A stretch of 64,000 nucleotides of DNA from Tupaia tana. Its lineage: Eukaryota > Chordata > Mammalia > Scandentia > Tupaiidae. The notes under the pieces are model-generated. The model was not told the origin of the DNA, did not search any database, and was given only the letters and a program-made list of their open reading frames with translations. Made by a program: the position numbers and the translations under genes. The stretch is from positions 54,208,496 to 54,272,495 of the forward strand of contig JAKSZU010000016.1 of the NCBI GenBank assembly GCA_026018925.1, written 5' to 3'. Positions 59,853 to 64,000 of this stretch are shown here, piece by piece; position 1 is the first letter of the stretch, and each line of letters begins with the position of its first letter.

Positions 59853-62352
59853 GAAGGCCAGGTCTGGAATTTGAACCACCATCAGCCATGTGGGAGTTCA
59901 GCACCCTTAACCACCATGCTACCTGCTGGCCCTGACAGGAGTGGTATTAAAGATACTTTATACCTTACTCTTTTTCATCAAATGTCCTTTTGTATTGTGG
60001 CTATGTGAATGCCTTTTTAATTTTTTTAGTTTTTGCTGTAGGGTGCATGCTCACCGGAGAGACACCAAGAGAGTAAAGGCGGAAAGTGAGAAAGCACACC
60101 TTCTGATGGGAGATGGCTATGCTGCAATCCCTTCTCCCCCAATTTCCTCTTGGGATTTTGGGCATGCACACAACACGTGCCTAGTGTGGCTTTCAAGCCA
60201 CTGGATCCGGGACTTGAACCATGCAGTTGGCCATGTGGGATCCAGCTGCCTTAACGTCCATGCCACCTGCTGGCCCATGAATGCCTTAACTCATTCATAA
60301 CAATAATGATAATAAGCAAGACAGAGAAAAAAAAAATGCCTTTCCTGGAGAACTGGCCCTGCTGTGTGACTCTGGCACACCTGTGATTGTTTGGGGTATT
60401 GTTTCCAAGGCAAGGCTGTAGGACAAGGAGCAGCCCCCAAGGCAAAGGGGTTCCAACTGCCACATTGGAACAGGGCTGTCTTCTGTCACCTTGAGGGTTG
60501 GGGCTTCCTGTGATGACATGTTGTCAGTCCCAATGGGCTGTGTTGTTGGGTCCTGGTGTCTTGAGATGCAGCAAATGTTCCTCCTTGTGGGCAGCCATGA
60601 CTTGAAACTCAGGCTACCTGTGTCTGGAGCTGGGGGACAGGGTAAGCTGAACACAAGGGGCCGAGAGGCTTGGTTCCCAAACTAGACTCATTAGGCAAGA
60701 GAGTGTTTCCAATGCACAAGAGAGTGAGTTTCTTTCTCTTCTTCTACTTTTTATTTATTTATTTATTTATTTTTTTTTTAATTTTGCCAGAGAGTACACA
60801 GAGGGAGAGGGGAAAAGCACCCCCAATGGGGTATGTGGTCATGCCACAATCCTTCTCCTCCATTTCTCCATCCTGTCAGGTTTTAGGCAGGCCATTTTCT
60901 TATGCCCGGTATGTCAAGCCAACAGGTCTGGGGCTCAAACCATGAGGTTGGTCATGTGGGATCTGGCTCCCTTAGCCACTAGACCACATAGCTGGCCTGA
61001 GAGTGGGTTTATTTTTCTCTCTCCAGGAAGAGATGAGAGAGAGAGAGAGAGAGAGACAAAAAGTGAGAAATCACCACCCCCCCAGGGAGGATGGTCATGC
61101 CACAGTCCCTTCTCCATTCTTCTTTTGGGATTTTGGGGCACACATACACACCTCCCTGGTATGATTTTCAAGCTGCCGGGTCCAGGACTGGAACCGCAAA
61201 TTTGGCCATGTGGGACCCAGCCACCTTAACCTCCATGCTACTTGCTGACCCTGAGAGTAGGGTTCTTTTTTTGAGAGGTTTTTGCTATAGGGCACGTGCA
61301 CTCACCAGAAAGACAGACACAGAGAGAGAGAAAGCGAGAAATCATCCCCCAGGGGGGATGGCCACTCCACAAACCCTTCTCTATTCTCCTCTTGGGATCT
61401 TGGGCATGCACGCACATGCGCCTGGCGTGAGTTTAAGCCACCAGGTCCAGGACTTGAACTGTGGTTGACTACATGGGAGTCCGGCAATATAGCCATTACA
61501 CCAACTGCTGGTCCCAGGGTTTTTTTTTTTTTTTTTTAATGAATTATTTTACTTTATTTATTTTAATTTGACCAAAAAGGGACAGAGTTCATGTGCGAGA
61601 AAGAGAGAGAGAAAGTGAGAAAGCAAGCTGCCAGGTCTAGGACTTGAACCACAGTCGGCCATGTGGGAGTCCAATGTCCCCAACCACCATGCCACCTCAC
61701 CTGCCAGCCCCGAGAGTAGGGTCTTTTTTTCTTAAAGAATTATTTAACTTTATTTAATTAATTAATTAATTAAATTTTACTAGAGAGGGACAGAGGGAGA
61801 GAGAGAGAAGACAGTGAGAAAGCAAGCTGCCAGGTCTGGGATTTGAACTGCGGTTGGCCATGTGGGAGTCTGGTGCCCTTAACCACCATGCCACCTGCCG
61901 GTCCCAGAGAGAGAGTAGGGTTCTTGAGCTGGTTCATTGAGCCATGTGGTGACCCCTTCTCACGTTCAAAGGAAGTGGCCTCTGGGATATGCACATTCCA
62001 GGACAGTGCATACAAGTCTGTTTTTGTCCAGAGCGGCCTCTCAAAGGGGTGGACGTGAATAGTAATGGCCGCTGTTGGCTGGGCAAGGGTTGGGGATGGC
62101 TTTTCCATATGATCACATTTAACTCTCGTCCTGGACCTGCTGGGAAGGTATAAGCAGCCCTGTTTCCAGGGGAGGGAGCCAAGGCTCAGAGAGGTTTAGT
62201 GGCTGACTGTGAAGCCTGTCTGCCTCCCAGTGGGCCAGTCTCCCTCACAACCTGTGCTGGGTCTTATTTTCCAGGTGACGATGCCTGGGGAGCCAGTGGA
62301 CGTGGCGTGTGGTGTGGACCACATGGTGACCCTAGCCAAGTCCTTCCTCTGA
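34878..62352 (+). CDS. RCC1L: RCC1L (WBSCR16), mitochondrial RCC1-like protein, 11 coding exons
   Basis: Eleven exons (34878-35201, 38862-38991, 40756-40884, 41640-41706, 43114-43165, 43508-43592, 45096-45277, 51660-51747, 52592-52765, 54817-54902, 62275-62352) all have AG/GT borders and join in frame to 1,395 nt, that is 464 residues plus TGA, the length of human RCC1L. The N-terminus is Arg/Ala-rich without acidic residues, as expected for a mitochondrial presequence. RCC1-type propeller signatures recur: SCGRAHSLVLT (exon 3), ACGQDHSLFLTDKGEVYSCG (exon 6), GEGHVFVWGYG (exon 9), RCGLSHFAALT (exons 9-10) and ACGVDHMVTLAKS (exon 11). Literature on the family describes an inner-membrane/matrix protein that acts as an exchange factor for OPA1 in mitochondrial fusion and joins a module needed for 16S rRNA and large-subunit assembly. 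The start ATG at 34878 is chosen over an upstream in-frame GTG. No frameshift or stop is present, so the gene looks functional. Identity rests on remembered similarity to the human protein. Confidence 0.96.
35547..35811 (-). repeat. Type L SINE with a G-run
   Basis: Full length. About 20 G at 35560-35580 replace part of the T-tail. Confidence 0.9.
35827..35972 (-). repeat. Type S SINE, head truncated
   Basis: Ends at CCAGCACTTTAA without the CCACCTGC part. Confidence 0.82.
36041..36203 (+). repeat. Type S SINE
   Basis: GGGGCTGGCAGGTGGCATGG head to GGTCAAATAAATAAATAAA. Confidence 0.88.
36210..36512 (-). repeat. Type L SINE with a doubled head
   Basis: After GTGAGTTTTTTCGAACTGC the head occurs twice: a deletion-ridden copy ending in GGTCCC AAACAATCGAACTGC and then a second head ending CTAGTCCC. 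AAACAATC lies after both. Confidence 0.8.
36758..36955 (-). repeat. Type L SINE, tail truncated
   Basis: CTAGTGAGAGGCAAAGTGAG through CCATCTGCTGGCCC. Confidence 0.8.
36966..37350 (-). repeat. Type S SINE, tail split by a plus-strand type S SINE
   Basis: Outer flanks TCATTCTTGCCTTTTT (about 36956) and TCATTCTTGCTTTTT (about 37350). Confidence 0.85.
36994..37186 (+). repeat. Type S SINE (inner copy)
   Basis: Complete; AGTTATTTAACTTT and AGAATTATTTAACTTT flank it. Confidence 0.88.
37845..38304 (-). repeat. Type S SINE split by a type L SINE
   Basis: Tail at 37845-37868 and body at 38144-38304. Confidence 0.82.
37869..38143 (-). repeat. Type L SINE (innermost)
   Basis: TATTTAACCTT is duplicated on both sides. 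Contains (CGCA)n at about 38030. Confidence 0.9.
38862..38991 (+). CDS. RCC1L: RCC1L exon 2
   Basis: The acceptor is CTCTCTCAG and the donor is AAAA|GTGAGT. It encodes ISSAACGYGFTLLASK and VWGMGLNKDSQLGFHRSRKD, and ends in phase 1. Confidence 0.95.
39122..39360 (-). repeat. Type L SINE, old
   Basis: AGAGATATTTTTGCTGTAGG tail and CTATGCTACCTGCTGGCCC head. Confidence 0.82.
39478..39545 (+). repeat. Type S SINE head only
   Basis: ACCAGCAGGAGGCATGTGG through TTTTGAGTCTTGG; the tail is missing. Confidence 0.65.
39727..39975 (-). repeat. Type L SINE
   Basis: GGGGAAAGGTTTTTCCTATAGGG through CAACTGCTGGTCCC. Confidence 0.87.
39978..40155 (-). repeat. Type L SINE, head missing
   Basis: Ends at CGCCCGGCGTCAGTTTT, where the next SINE tail begins. 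Confidence 0.83.
40157..40420 (-). repeat. Type L SINE
   Basis: Full length, CpG-rich, directly after the truncated copy. Confidence 0.9.
40424..40678 (-). repeat. Type L SINE, old
   Basis: AAGAGGTTTTTGCTATAGGG through CATACCATCTTTTCC. Contains AAGAAAGAAAGAAAGC. Confidence 0.82.
40756..40884 (+). CDS. RCC1L: RCC1L exon 3
   Basis: The acceptor is TTTTTTTCAG and the donor is GGGG|GTGAGT. It encodes RGYEYVLEPSP and the RCC1 signature VSCGRAHSLVLTDSEG. Phase is 1 at both ends. Confidence 0.95.
41640..41706 (+). CDS. RCC1L: RCC1L exon 4
   Basis: The acceptor is TTACTTTTCAG and the donor is TACAG|GTGAGT. This 67-nt exon encodes FSMGNNSYGQCGRKVVENEI and ends in phase 2. Confidence 0.94.
42074..42361 (-). 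repeat. Type L SINE with (GACAGA)n
   Basis: TCTAACCAT flanks it. The purine block is expanded at about 42140-42168. Confidence 0.85.
42450..42480. repeat. (GA)n microsatellite
   Basis: A run of GA dinucleotides just before a type L SINE. Confidence 0.93.
42485..42747 (-). repeat. Type L SINE
   Basis: Full length, CGAGAGGTTTTTGCTCTAGGG through CAACTGCTAGTCCC. Confidence 0.9.
42785..42905 (-). repeat. 7SL-derived SINE remnant
   Basis: CCTCATCTCCTAGTTAGCTA, TTATAGGTGTGCACTATCAT and GCCTGGCC match the reversed Alu-type left arm. Confidence 0.68.
43114..43165 (+). CDS. RCC1L: RCC1L exon 5
   Basis: The acceptor is CTGGCTGTAG and the donor is CCAG|GTAGGA. This 52-nt exon encodes ESHKVHRMQDFDGQVVQ and ends in phase 0. 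Confidence 0.94.
43508..43592 (+). CDS. RCC1L: RCC1L exon 6
   Basis: The acceptor is TGTCTGCTAG and the donor is AACAG|GTAGTA. It encodes the RCC1 signature VACGQDHSLFLTDKGEVYSC followed by GWGADGQT. It ends in phase 1. Confidence 0.95.
43848..44030 (-). repeat. Type S SINE
   Basis: Tail variant with TTTGCTATAGAGCATGTGTC, so it is intermediate between types L and S. Confidence 0.85.
44061..44237 (+). repeat. Type S SINE
   Basis: GGGGCTGGCAGATGGCATGG through CTGGTCCAAATAAAACTAAAC. Confidence 0.87.
44240..44445 (-). repeat. Old SINE-like element
   Basis: TTTATTTCTTCAGAGAGAGG tail and GTTATTGCTATGCTACTGC with GCTGGCC. Diverged. Confidence 0.5.
44446..44684 (-). repeat. Type G SINE
   Basis: GGGCACATAGGGCTCCCAGAG and AGTGGGATCCAACTGCCTTA head. 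Confidence 0.8.
44685..44822 (-). repeat. L1 ORF2-like fragment
   Basis: CATTTTTGATATCATGTTCAAG with AAGAAGTCACTGCTAAATAC resembles L1. Short. Confidence 0.4.
44823..45043 (-). repeat. Type S SINE followed by a tail-only fragment
   Basis: Complete copy at 44823-44996 (TTGCTATAGGGCACATATAT variant), then TTTAAGAATTATTTTATTTAAC at 45000-45043 without a body. Exon 7 lies 50 bp on. Confidence 0.8.
45096..45277 (+). CDS. RCC1L: RCC1L exon 7
   Basis: The acceptor is CCACTGCTAG and the donor is CTCAG|GTACGA. This 182-nt exon encodes GLGHYNITSVPTKLGGDL and VATYGDCCLAVSSDGALFGW. It ends in phase 0. Confidence 0.95.
45334..45568 (-). repeat. Type L SINE
   Basis: Head partly deleted (AGCAACGTCTGCTGGTCCC). 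Confidence 0.83.
46125..46303 (-). repeat. 7SL-derived SINE, possibly fused to a tRNA-like part
   Basis: CCTCAGCCTCCTGAGTAACTGG and GGTGTGCCATTGTACCC are Alu-like. CTCCCATGTGGCCTTAACC follows, which is a tRNA-SINE head motif. Confidence 0.6.
46322..46580 (+). repeat. Type L SINE
   Basis: GGGACCAGCAGTTAGTGTAATGG head to CCCTATAGCAAAAACCTCTCC. Confidence 0.9.
46596..46764 (-). repeat. Type S SINE
   Basis: Complete except for a small head deletion. Confidence 0.85.
46765..47090 (-). repeat. L1 3' region fragment
   Basis: AGTGTACAGTTTTGTGGCTTAG, GTTGTGCAGCTGTCACC and GAAGCAAATCCTAGAGATCA are typical of L1M 3' ends. Confidence 0.65.
47241..47460 (-). repeat. Type L SINE
   Basis: A deletion joins GCACACGTGCCCG to AACTGTGGTCG. 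Confidence 0.85.
47471..47915 (-). pseudogene. Truncated retropseudogene of an unidentified mRNA
   Basis: On the minus strand a non-repetitive 3' UTR-like sequence ends with AATAAATAAATAAATGG and a poly(A), between CCCAGCAT flanks, as for an L1-mobilised, 5'-truncated cDNA. Upstream of it a short frame (about 47802-47910) reads ALSSVETAKEQHQRIILRKT before a stop, possibly the last codons of the source gene. I do not recognise the parent. Confidence 0.6.
48047..48305 (+). repeat. Type L-like SINE
   Basis: GGGGCCAGCAGGTGGCGAAG head with a type L-like tail (GTGAGTACATGTGCCATAAGG). Contains (CCCT)n. Confidence 0.83.
48306..49190 (+). other. Intron 7 sequence without a recognised element
   Basis: Unique-looking sequence. 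It has several medium frames on both strands but no recognisable protein. Confidence 0.4.
49193..49452 (-). repeat. Type L SINE, young
   Basis: Full length; CTGTTTCTTTCTTTTTT and CATTTCTTTCTTTCTT flank it. Confidence 0.92.
49453..50181 (+). other. Intron 7 sequence without a recognised element
   Basis: Unique-looking sequence, moderately GC-rich. No gene is recognised; open frames on both strands have no known domain. Confidence 0.4.
50182..50320 (+). repeat. Type S SINE
   Basis: GGGGCAGGCAGTTGGTGTGG head to GCTCAAGTTAAAATAAG. Contains a C-run near 50280. Confidence 0.85.
50321..50467 (-). repeat. Type L SINE with many short deletions
   Basis: About 147 bp remain of about 255. Retained blocks (GGTTTTTGCTA, GTCGCCAGACAGACAGAGAC, ATGGCCACGCCGCAA, GTCAACTACGTGGGAGTCC) are almost unmutated. 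Confidence 0.8.
50468..50612 (-). repeat. Type S SINE
   Basis: GTTTTTTAATTTGACCAGAG through CCACCTGCCGGCCC. Confidence 0.87.
50613..51405 (+). mobile_element. L2 LINE remnant
   Basis: CTTGACCTCTTAGCAGCATTTG, GAGGCCTTCCCTGGCTG, GAGCTCTTTGAGGGGGC and the GCACCTAG...TTAGG...AGTCAATGAA end follow the order of the L2 3' half. Frames are destroyed. Confidence 0.7.
51427..51602 (-). repeat. Type S SINE
   Basis: TTTGCTATAGGGCATGTATG variant; ends ACCACGTGCTGGTTCC. Confidence 0.85.
51660..51747 (+). CDS. RCC1L: RCC1L exon 8
   Basis: The acceptor is TTTGATGCAG and the donor is AATG|GTGAGA. It encodes VNVPRCLPFSGVGKVKQAAC and GGTGCAVVN. It ends in phase 1. Confidence 0.94.
52592..52765 (+). CDS. RCC1L: RCC1L exon 9
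   Basis: The acceptor is GAAATGTAG and the donor is ACCA|GTAAGT. It encodes GEGHVFVWGYGILGKGPNLV and VSRIRCGLSHFAALT. It ends in phase 1. Confidence 0.95.
53398..53937 (-). repeat. Type L SINE split by a younger type L SINE
   Basis: Tail at 53398-53535 and head at 53813-53937. TCTTCTCGAGACC and TCTTCTTGAGATC flank the inner copy. Confidence 0.87.
53537..53810 (-). repeat. Type L SINE (inner)
   Basis: Full length, preceded by a run of about 30 T. Confidence 0.9.
54545..54766 (-). repeat. Type L SINE, tail partly deleted
   Basis: The purine block is shortened (CAGAGACAGAGAAAGTGAG). It ends 50 bp before exon 10, beside its acceptor region. Confidence 0.87.
54817..54902 (+). CDS. RCC1L: RCC1L exon 10
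   Basis: The acceptor is CCTCTTTGCAG and the donor is TGGAGG|GTAAGG. It encodes KGELFVWGKNIRGCLGIGRL and EDQYFPWR. It ends in phase 0. The following intron is about 7.4 kb, the longest of the gene. Confidence 0.95.
54903..55800 (+). other. Intron 10 start, no element recognised
   Basis: Unique sequence, GC-rich at first and AT-rich later. TGTGTGCAAGTGTGTATGTG near 55724 is a weak GT repeat. Confidence 0.4.
55804..55985 (+). repeat. Type S SINE
   Basis: GGGGCCAGCAGGTGGCATGG head to GGTCAAATGAAGATAAATAA. Confidence 0.9.
56016..56300 (+). repeat. Type L SINE, old
   Basis: GTGGAGACAGCAGGTTAGTATG head to GCACGTACCCTATGACAAAAACC. Confidence 0.83.
56375..56636 (-). repeat. Type L SINE
   Basis: Full length. 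CACTTTGGCATTTT and CACTTGGCATTTTT flank it. Confidence 0.9.
57125..57386 (-). repeat. Type L SINE
   Basis: AGAGATTTATGTTATAGGGC through CCTCTGCTGATCCC. Confidence 0.86.
57900..58085 (-). repeat. Old SINE-like element
   Basis: AACATTTATTTTATTTATGG tail and CATGTATGTGCCTGGTATG body. Head not clear. Confidence 0.5.
58252..58402 (-). repeat. Type S SINE
   Basis: TTTGACTTGAGAGAGAGGG through CCACCTGCTAGCCC. Confidence 0.86.
58403..59445 (+). other. Intron 10 interior, no element recognised
   Basis: The longest SINE-free stretch of the RCC1L introns. No gene or known element is evident. Confidence 0.4.
59448..59690 (+). repeat. Old SINE-like element, plus strand
   Basis: AAGCCACATGTCCAAATGC, GGTTCAGGTCCCAGG and AATAAATGAATAAAATAAAC tail. 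Diverged. Confidence 0.55.
59745..59936 (-). repeat. Type S SINE with (GA)n
   Basis: The internal purine tract has expanded at about 59797-59842. Confidence 0.88.
60010..60278 (-). repeat. Type G SINE
   Basis: TTTTTGCTGTAGGGTGCATG and GTGGGATCCAGCTGCCTTAA. Confidence 0.85.
60745..60998 (-). repeat. Type G SINE
   Basis: TTTTGCCAGAGAGTACACAG and GTGGGATCTGGCTCCCTTAG head. Confidence 0.83.
61013..61250 (-). repeat. Type L/G SINE
   Basis: Between two GAGAGTRGGGTT copies (about 61001 and 61253). GGGACCCAGCCACCTTAACC head. Confidence 0.83.
61266..61515 (-). repeat. Type L SINE
   Basis: Full length; follows GAGAGTAGGGTTC. Confidence 0.88.
61521..61710 (-). repeat. Type S SINE
   Basis: Complete; GAGAGTAGGGTCTT follows. 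Confidence 0.87.
61726..61905 (-). repeat. Type S SINE with (ATTA)n
   Basis: TTAATTAATTAATTAATT in the tail; GAGAGTAGGGTTCTT follows. Confidence 0.87.
62108..62215 (+). repeat. MIR remnant
   Basis: TTTAACTCTCGTCCTGG and CCAAGGCTCAGAGAGGTTTAG are MIR core features. Confidence 0.6.
62275..62352 (+). CDS. RCC1L: RCC1L exon 11 (stop codon)
   Basis: The acceptor is CTTATTTTCCAG. It encodes VTMPGEPVDVACGVDHMVTL and AKSFL, then TGA at 62350-62352. It closes the last propeller blade. Confidence 0.95.
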   Translation: MTMPGEPVDVACGVDHMVTLAKSFL

Positions 62353-63290
62353 ATCTCCTACCTGACCTGCTCAACTCTGGTCCTGGCCTCCGAACCGCTT
62401 GGGCTGCTTAGCAGAGGCAGAGACAAGGCTGCCCAGCCAGGGTTCTTGGTGGTCAAAGAGGCTCTTGACCTTTTTCAAGCACGACACTTGCTTTCTCCTA
62501 AGTCCCTTAGCAGGTACATCCTGGGAGTCGGGAAGAGGCCCCTTCTCAGCTGGGACGAGACCTGCTGAACTCGGCACAGGACGGCTGCGTTTAGTGGGCC
62601 GAGATCCCGAGGAGTCAGTGCCGCTCCTGTGGGCCTGGGGGCAAGGAGAAGTCGCATAGCTCCACTCAGTCCCGGTAACCTGCAAGGGCTTCTGGTGTCA
62701 CCTCTTGCCCAGGAAACTGGTCTTCGAAAACCTGGGCTCTCGCAGCATGCCCTTTCGCCTGATCTCAAGCAGTGGCTGGACAGAGGCTGTGCTCAGGAGA
62801 GCTGTCACCCGGGCCTCTCAACTTGTGCCTGGGCCGGCCGAGCCCCAGTTTAGCCAGAGGAGCAGCCTGGCCTTGCCAGTGTTGCGTTCAGGTCACACTG
62901 CTCAGGCAGCCATGTCTGGTCGGTGGCAGTATGACAGGCCCACTGGTAGGACACAAGGAACAGCCCTAAATTCCTTGGACTGGAATCCCCCATGGAGCGA
63001 CCGCTGTGTGCCAGCCGGCCACCCCACAGAGCTGTGGCTATCCAGCCCTGGAGCCACCCTCGCTGCCTGGCTTGGAAAAGGGAAGCCCTGGCAGGAAGAC
63101 TGGGGCCAGATTCTTGTGGCTGAAGGCGTTGAACACATCCACAAAAGCTTGGCTGAGGGGCCAGCCCGGGGGAAGAAAGACTCAGAAATCATGAAAAACA
63201 TTTGATTTAGTAATGGGAACCTGTCTTTTTCCCTTCAAAACATCTTTTAAAAATCTTTTTTGGAATAAAATCTATTTTCTGCCTTTTGAT
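62353..63290 (+). other. RCC1L: RCC1L 3' UTR with polyadenylation signal
   Basis: The sequence after the stop codon is unique and free of type L and type S SINEs. A canonical AATAAA lies at 63264-63269, so cleavage is expected near 63285. A long open frame at 62705-63205 lies inside this UTR and has no recognisable product. Confidence 0.7.
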
Positions 63291-63532
63291 TTTTAAAAAC
63301 CAAAGAGGCTTTTAAAAACTTTATAGTTTAGCAATTAGCTTTTAAAAACAAAGGCTTTTGGTAAAGAGGCAGATAGAAGCCAGTGAAGAATACTTCAGAA
63401 GACAGTCTGCTGGAGGGCTGCCTTCCACAGGTTCTACTCCCAGAGTTCAACTGGAGAAGGTAACGTGCTCACGTCTCCAACTGGGACCTCCCTCCCACCT
63501 GCCTGCTCCAGCCCTTCCTCCCTGCCTTTCTA
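63291..63532 (+). other. Sequence downstream of RCC1L
   Basis: A-rich then pyrimidine-rich; no gene recognised. Confidence 0.4.
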
Positions 63533-63772
63533 AGTTTATTTCTCCCGAGAGGTAGAGACAGAGACGACTGACACAGCGACTGAATGCACCTCCAAGAGGG
63601 TCCTGGCATTGTGATCCCCCCCCCCCCCCCAGTTTTCGGCTGGCCTCAGATCATGGCTGTGTACATGCCTGGAGTTCTGAGAGGCCTCTGGGTGTGGGCC
63701 CTGAACGTCCCATGTGGGTCACCGTCTCAGAGTGTCGCAACTTACTGCTGCGCCACCATGCAGCCTGAGCCC
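63533..63772 (-). repeat. Old type G-like SINE
   Basis: TAGAGACAGAGACGACTG purine block, C-run at about 63618-63633 and GTCGCAACTTACTGCTGCGCC head. Diverged. Confidence 0.5.
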
Positions 63773-63984
63773 CGTTCCTTCTGTTTGTTCACGCCGCGGT
63801 ACTTGCGTGCCCCCAGGCGTCAGGTCCTGTTCATGTTGGGTCACGTGGTGACAGACATCTCTGCCTCCGGAGGGAACCATGACACGTGAGGACAGTCCAA
63901 GCATGTTAGGTGGCTATACAGGCTGCGGAGAGGTACAGGCAGGAAGAGGGGCCTGGCTGCGCTGGGAGGGCTGCCCTTTCATTT

Positions 63985-64000
63985 TTAGTTTGCTATAGGG
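63985..64000 (-). repeat. Start of another SINE cut by the window edge
   Basis: The final bases AGTTTGCTATAGGG match the tail box of reversed L/S copies. Confidence 0.5.

Noticed and set aside
62705-63205. 166-codon frame
   Set aside because: It lies in the RCC1L 3' UTR, with no known domain and a composition typical of chance frames in GC-rich sequence.

Overview
The window is vertebrate nuclear DNA from a placental mammal. It holds a GT-AG spliced gene with a CpG-rich first exon, MIR, L2 and L1 relics, endogenous retroviruses (ERVs), 7SL-derived SINE pieces and a very high density of tRNA-derived SINEs. The main SINE (type L, about 255 bp) has a tRNA-like head starting GGGACCAGCAGTTAGCG and a tail ending GCCCTATAGCAAAAACCTC. 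A shorter relative (type S, about 170 bp) has a head starting GGGCCAGCAGGTGGCATGG and ends CTCTGGTCAAATTAAAATAA. A third, older form (type G) carries a TGGGATCCAGYTGCCTTAACC head. Among SINEs I know, these best fit the CYN family of colugos (Dermoptera), and the 7SL pieces fit Euarchontoglires. The species is an inference; the mammalian origin is not in doubt.

Positions 1 to about 12,540 are one decayed class II (betaretrovirus-like, HERV-K-like) provirus on the minus strand. It has part of a 5' LTR, a Lys-like primer binding site, an intact 588-codon gag ORF, a broken dUTPase/protease and a pol cut into many pieces that runs off the left edge. SINEs, a solo LTR of the same family and a complete but apparently non-coding class I element (2831-8758, inside a SINE) are inserted in its pol. 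L1 relics follow. A second minus-strand class I provirus (13,649-18,217) has a Phe-type primer binding site, damaged gag and protease, no pol and a truncated env. Then come SINEs, a 1.29 kb solo LTR inside a SINE with a 6-bp target duplication, an RPL17 retropseudogene (about 20,420-21,045) and 13 kb of stacked SINEs over an old minus-strand L1, with another class II solo LTR at 29.9-30.5 kb.

From 34.4 kb rightwards the window contains RCC1L (WBSCR16) on the plus strand: CpG-rich promoter, 11 coding exons from 34,878 to 62,352, and a 3' UTR with AATAAA at 63,264. The exons join in frame to 464 codons plus stop, with no disabling change seen. The protein is a mitochondrial RCC1-type beta-propeller linked in the literature to OPA1 and to mitoribosome/16S rRNA maturation. 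Introns are filled with SINEs, often nested two or three deep, plus MIR, L2, L1 and a retropseudogene fragment.

RCC1L is the only cellular gene I can support. The most notable structures are the multi-level retroelement nest at 1-12.5 kb, the LTR element with good cis-sites but no coding capacity, and short loci where successive SINEs landed at the same target, leaving four or five copies of one target duplication.
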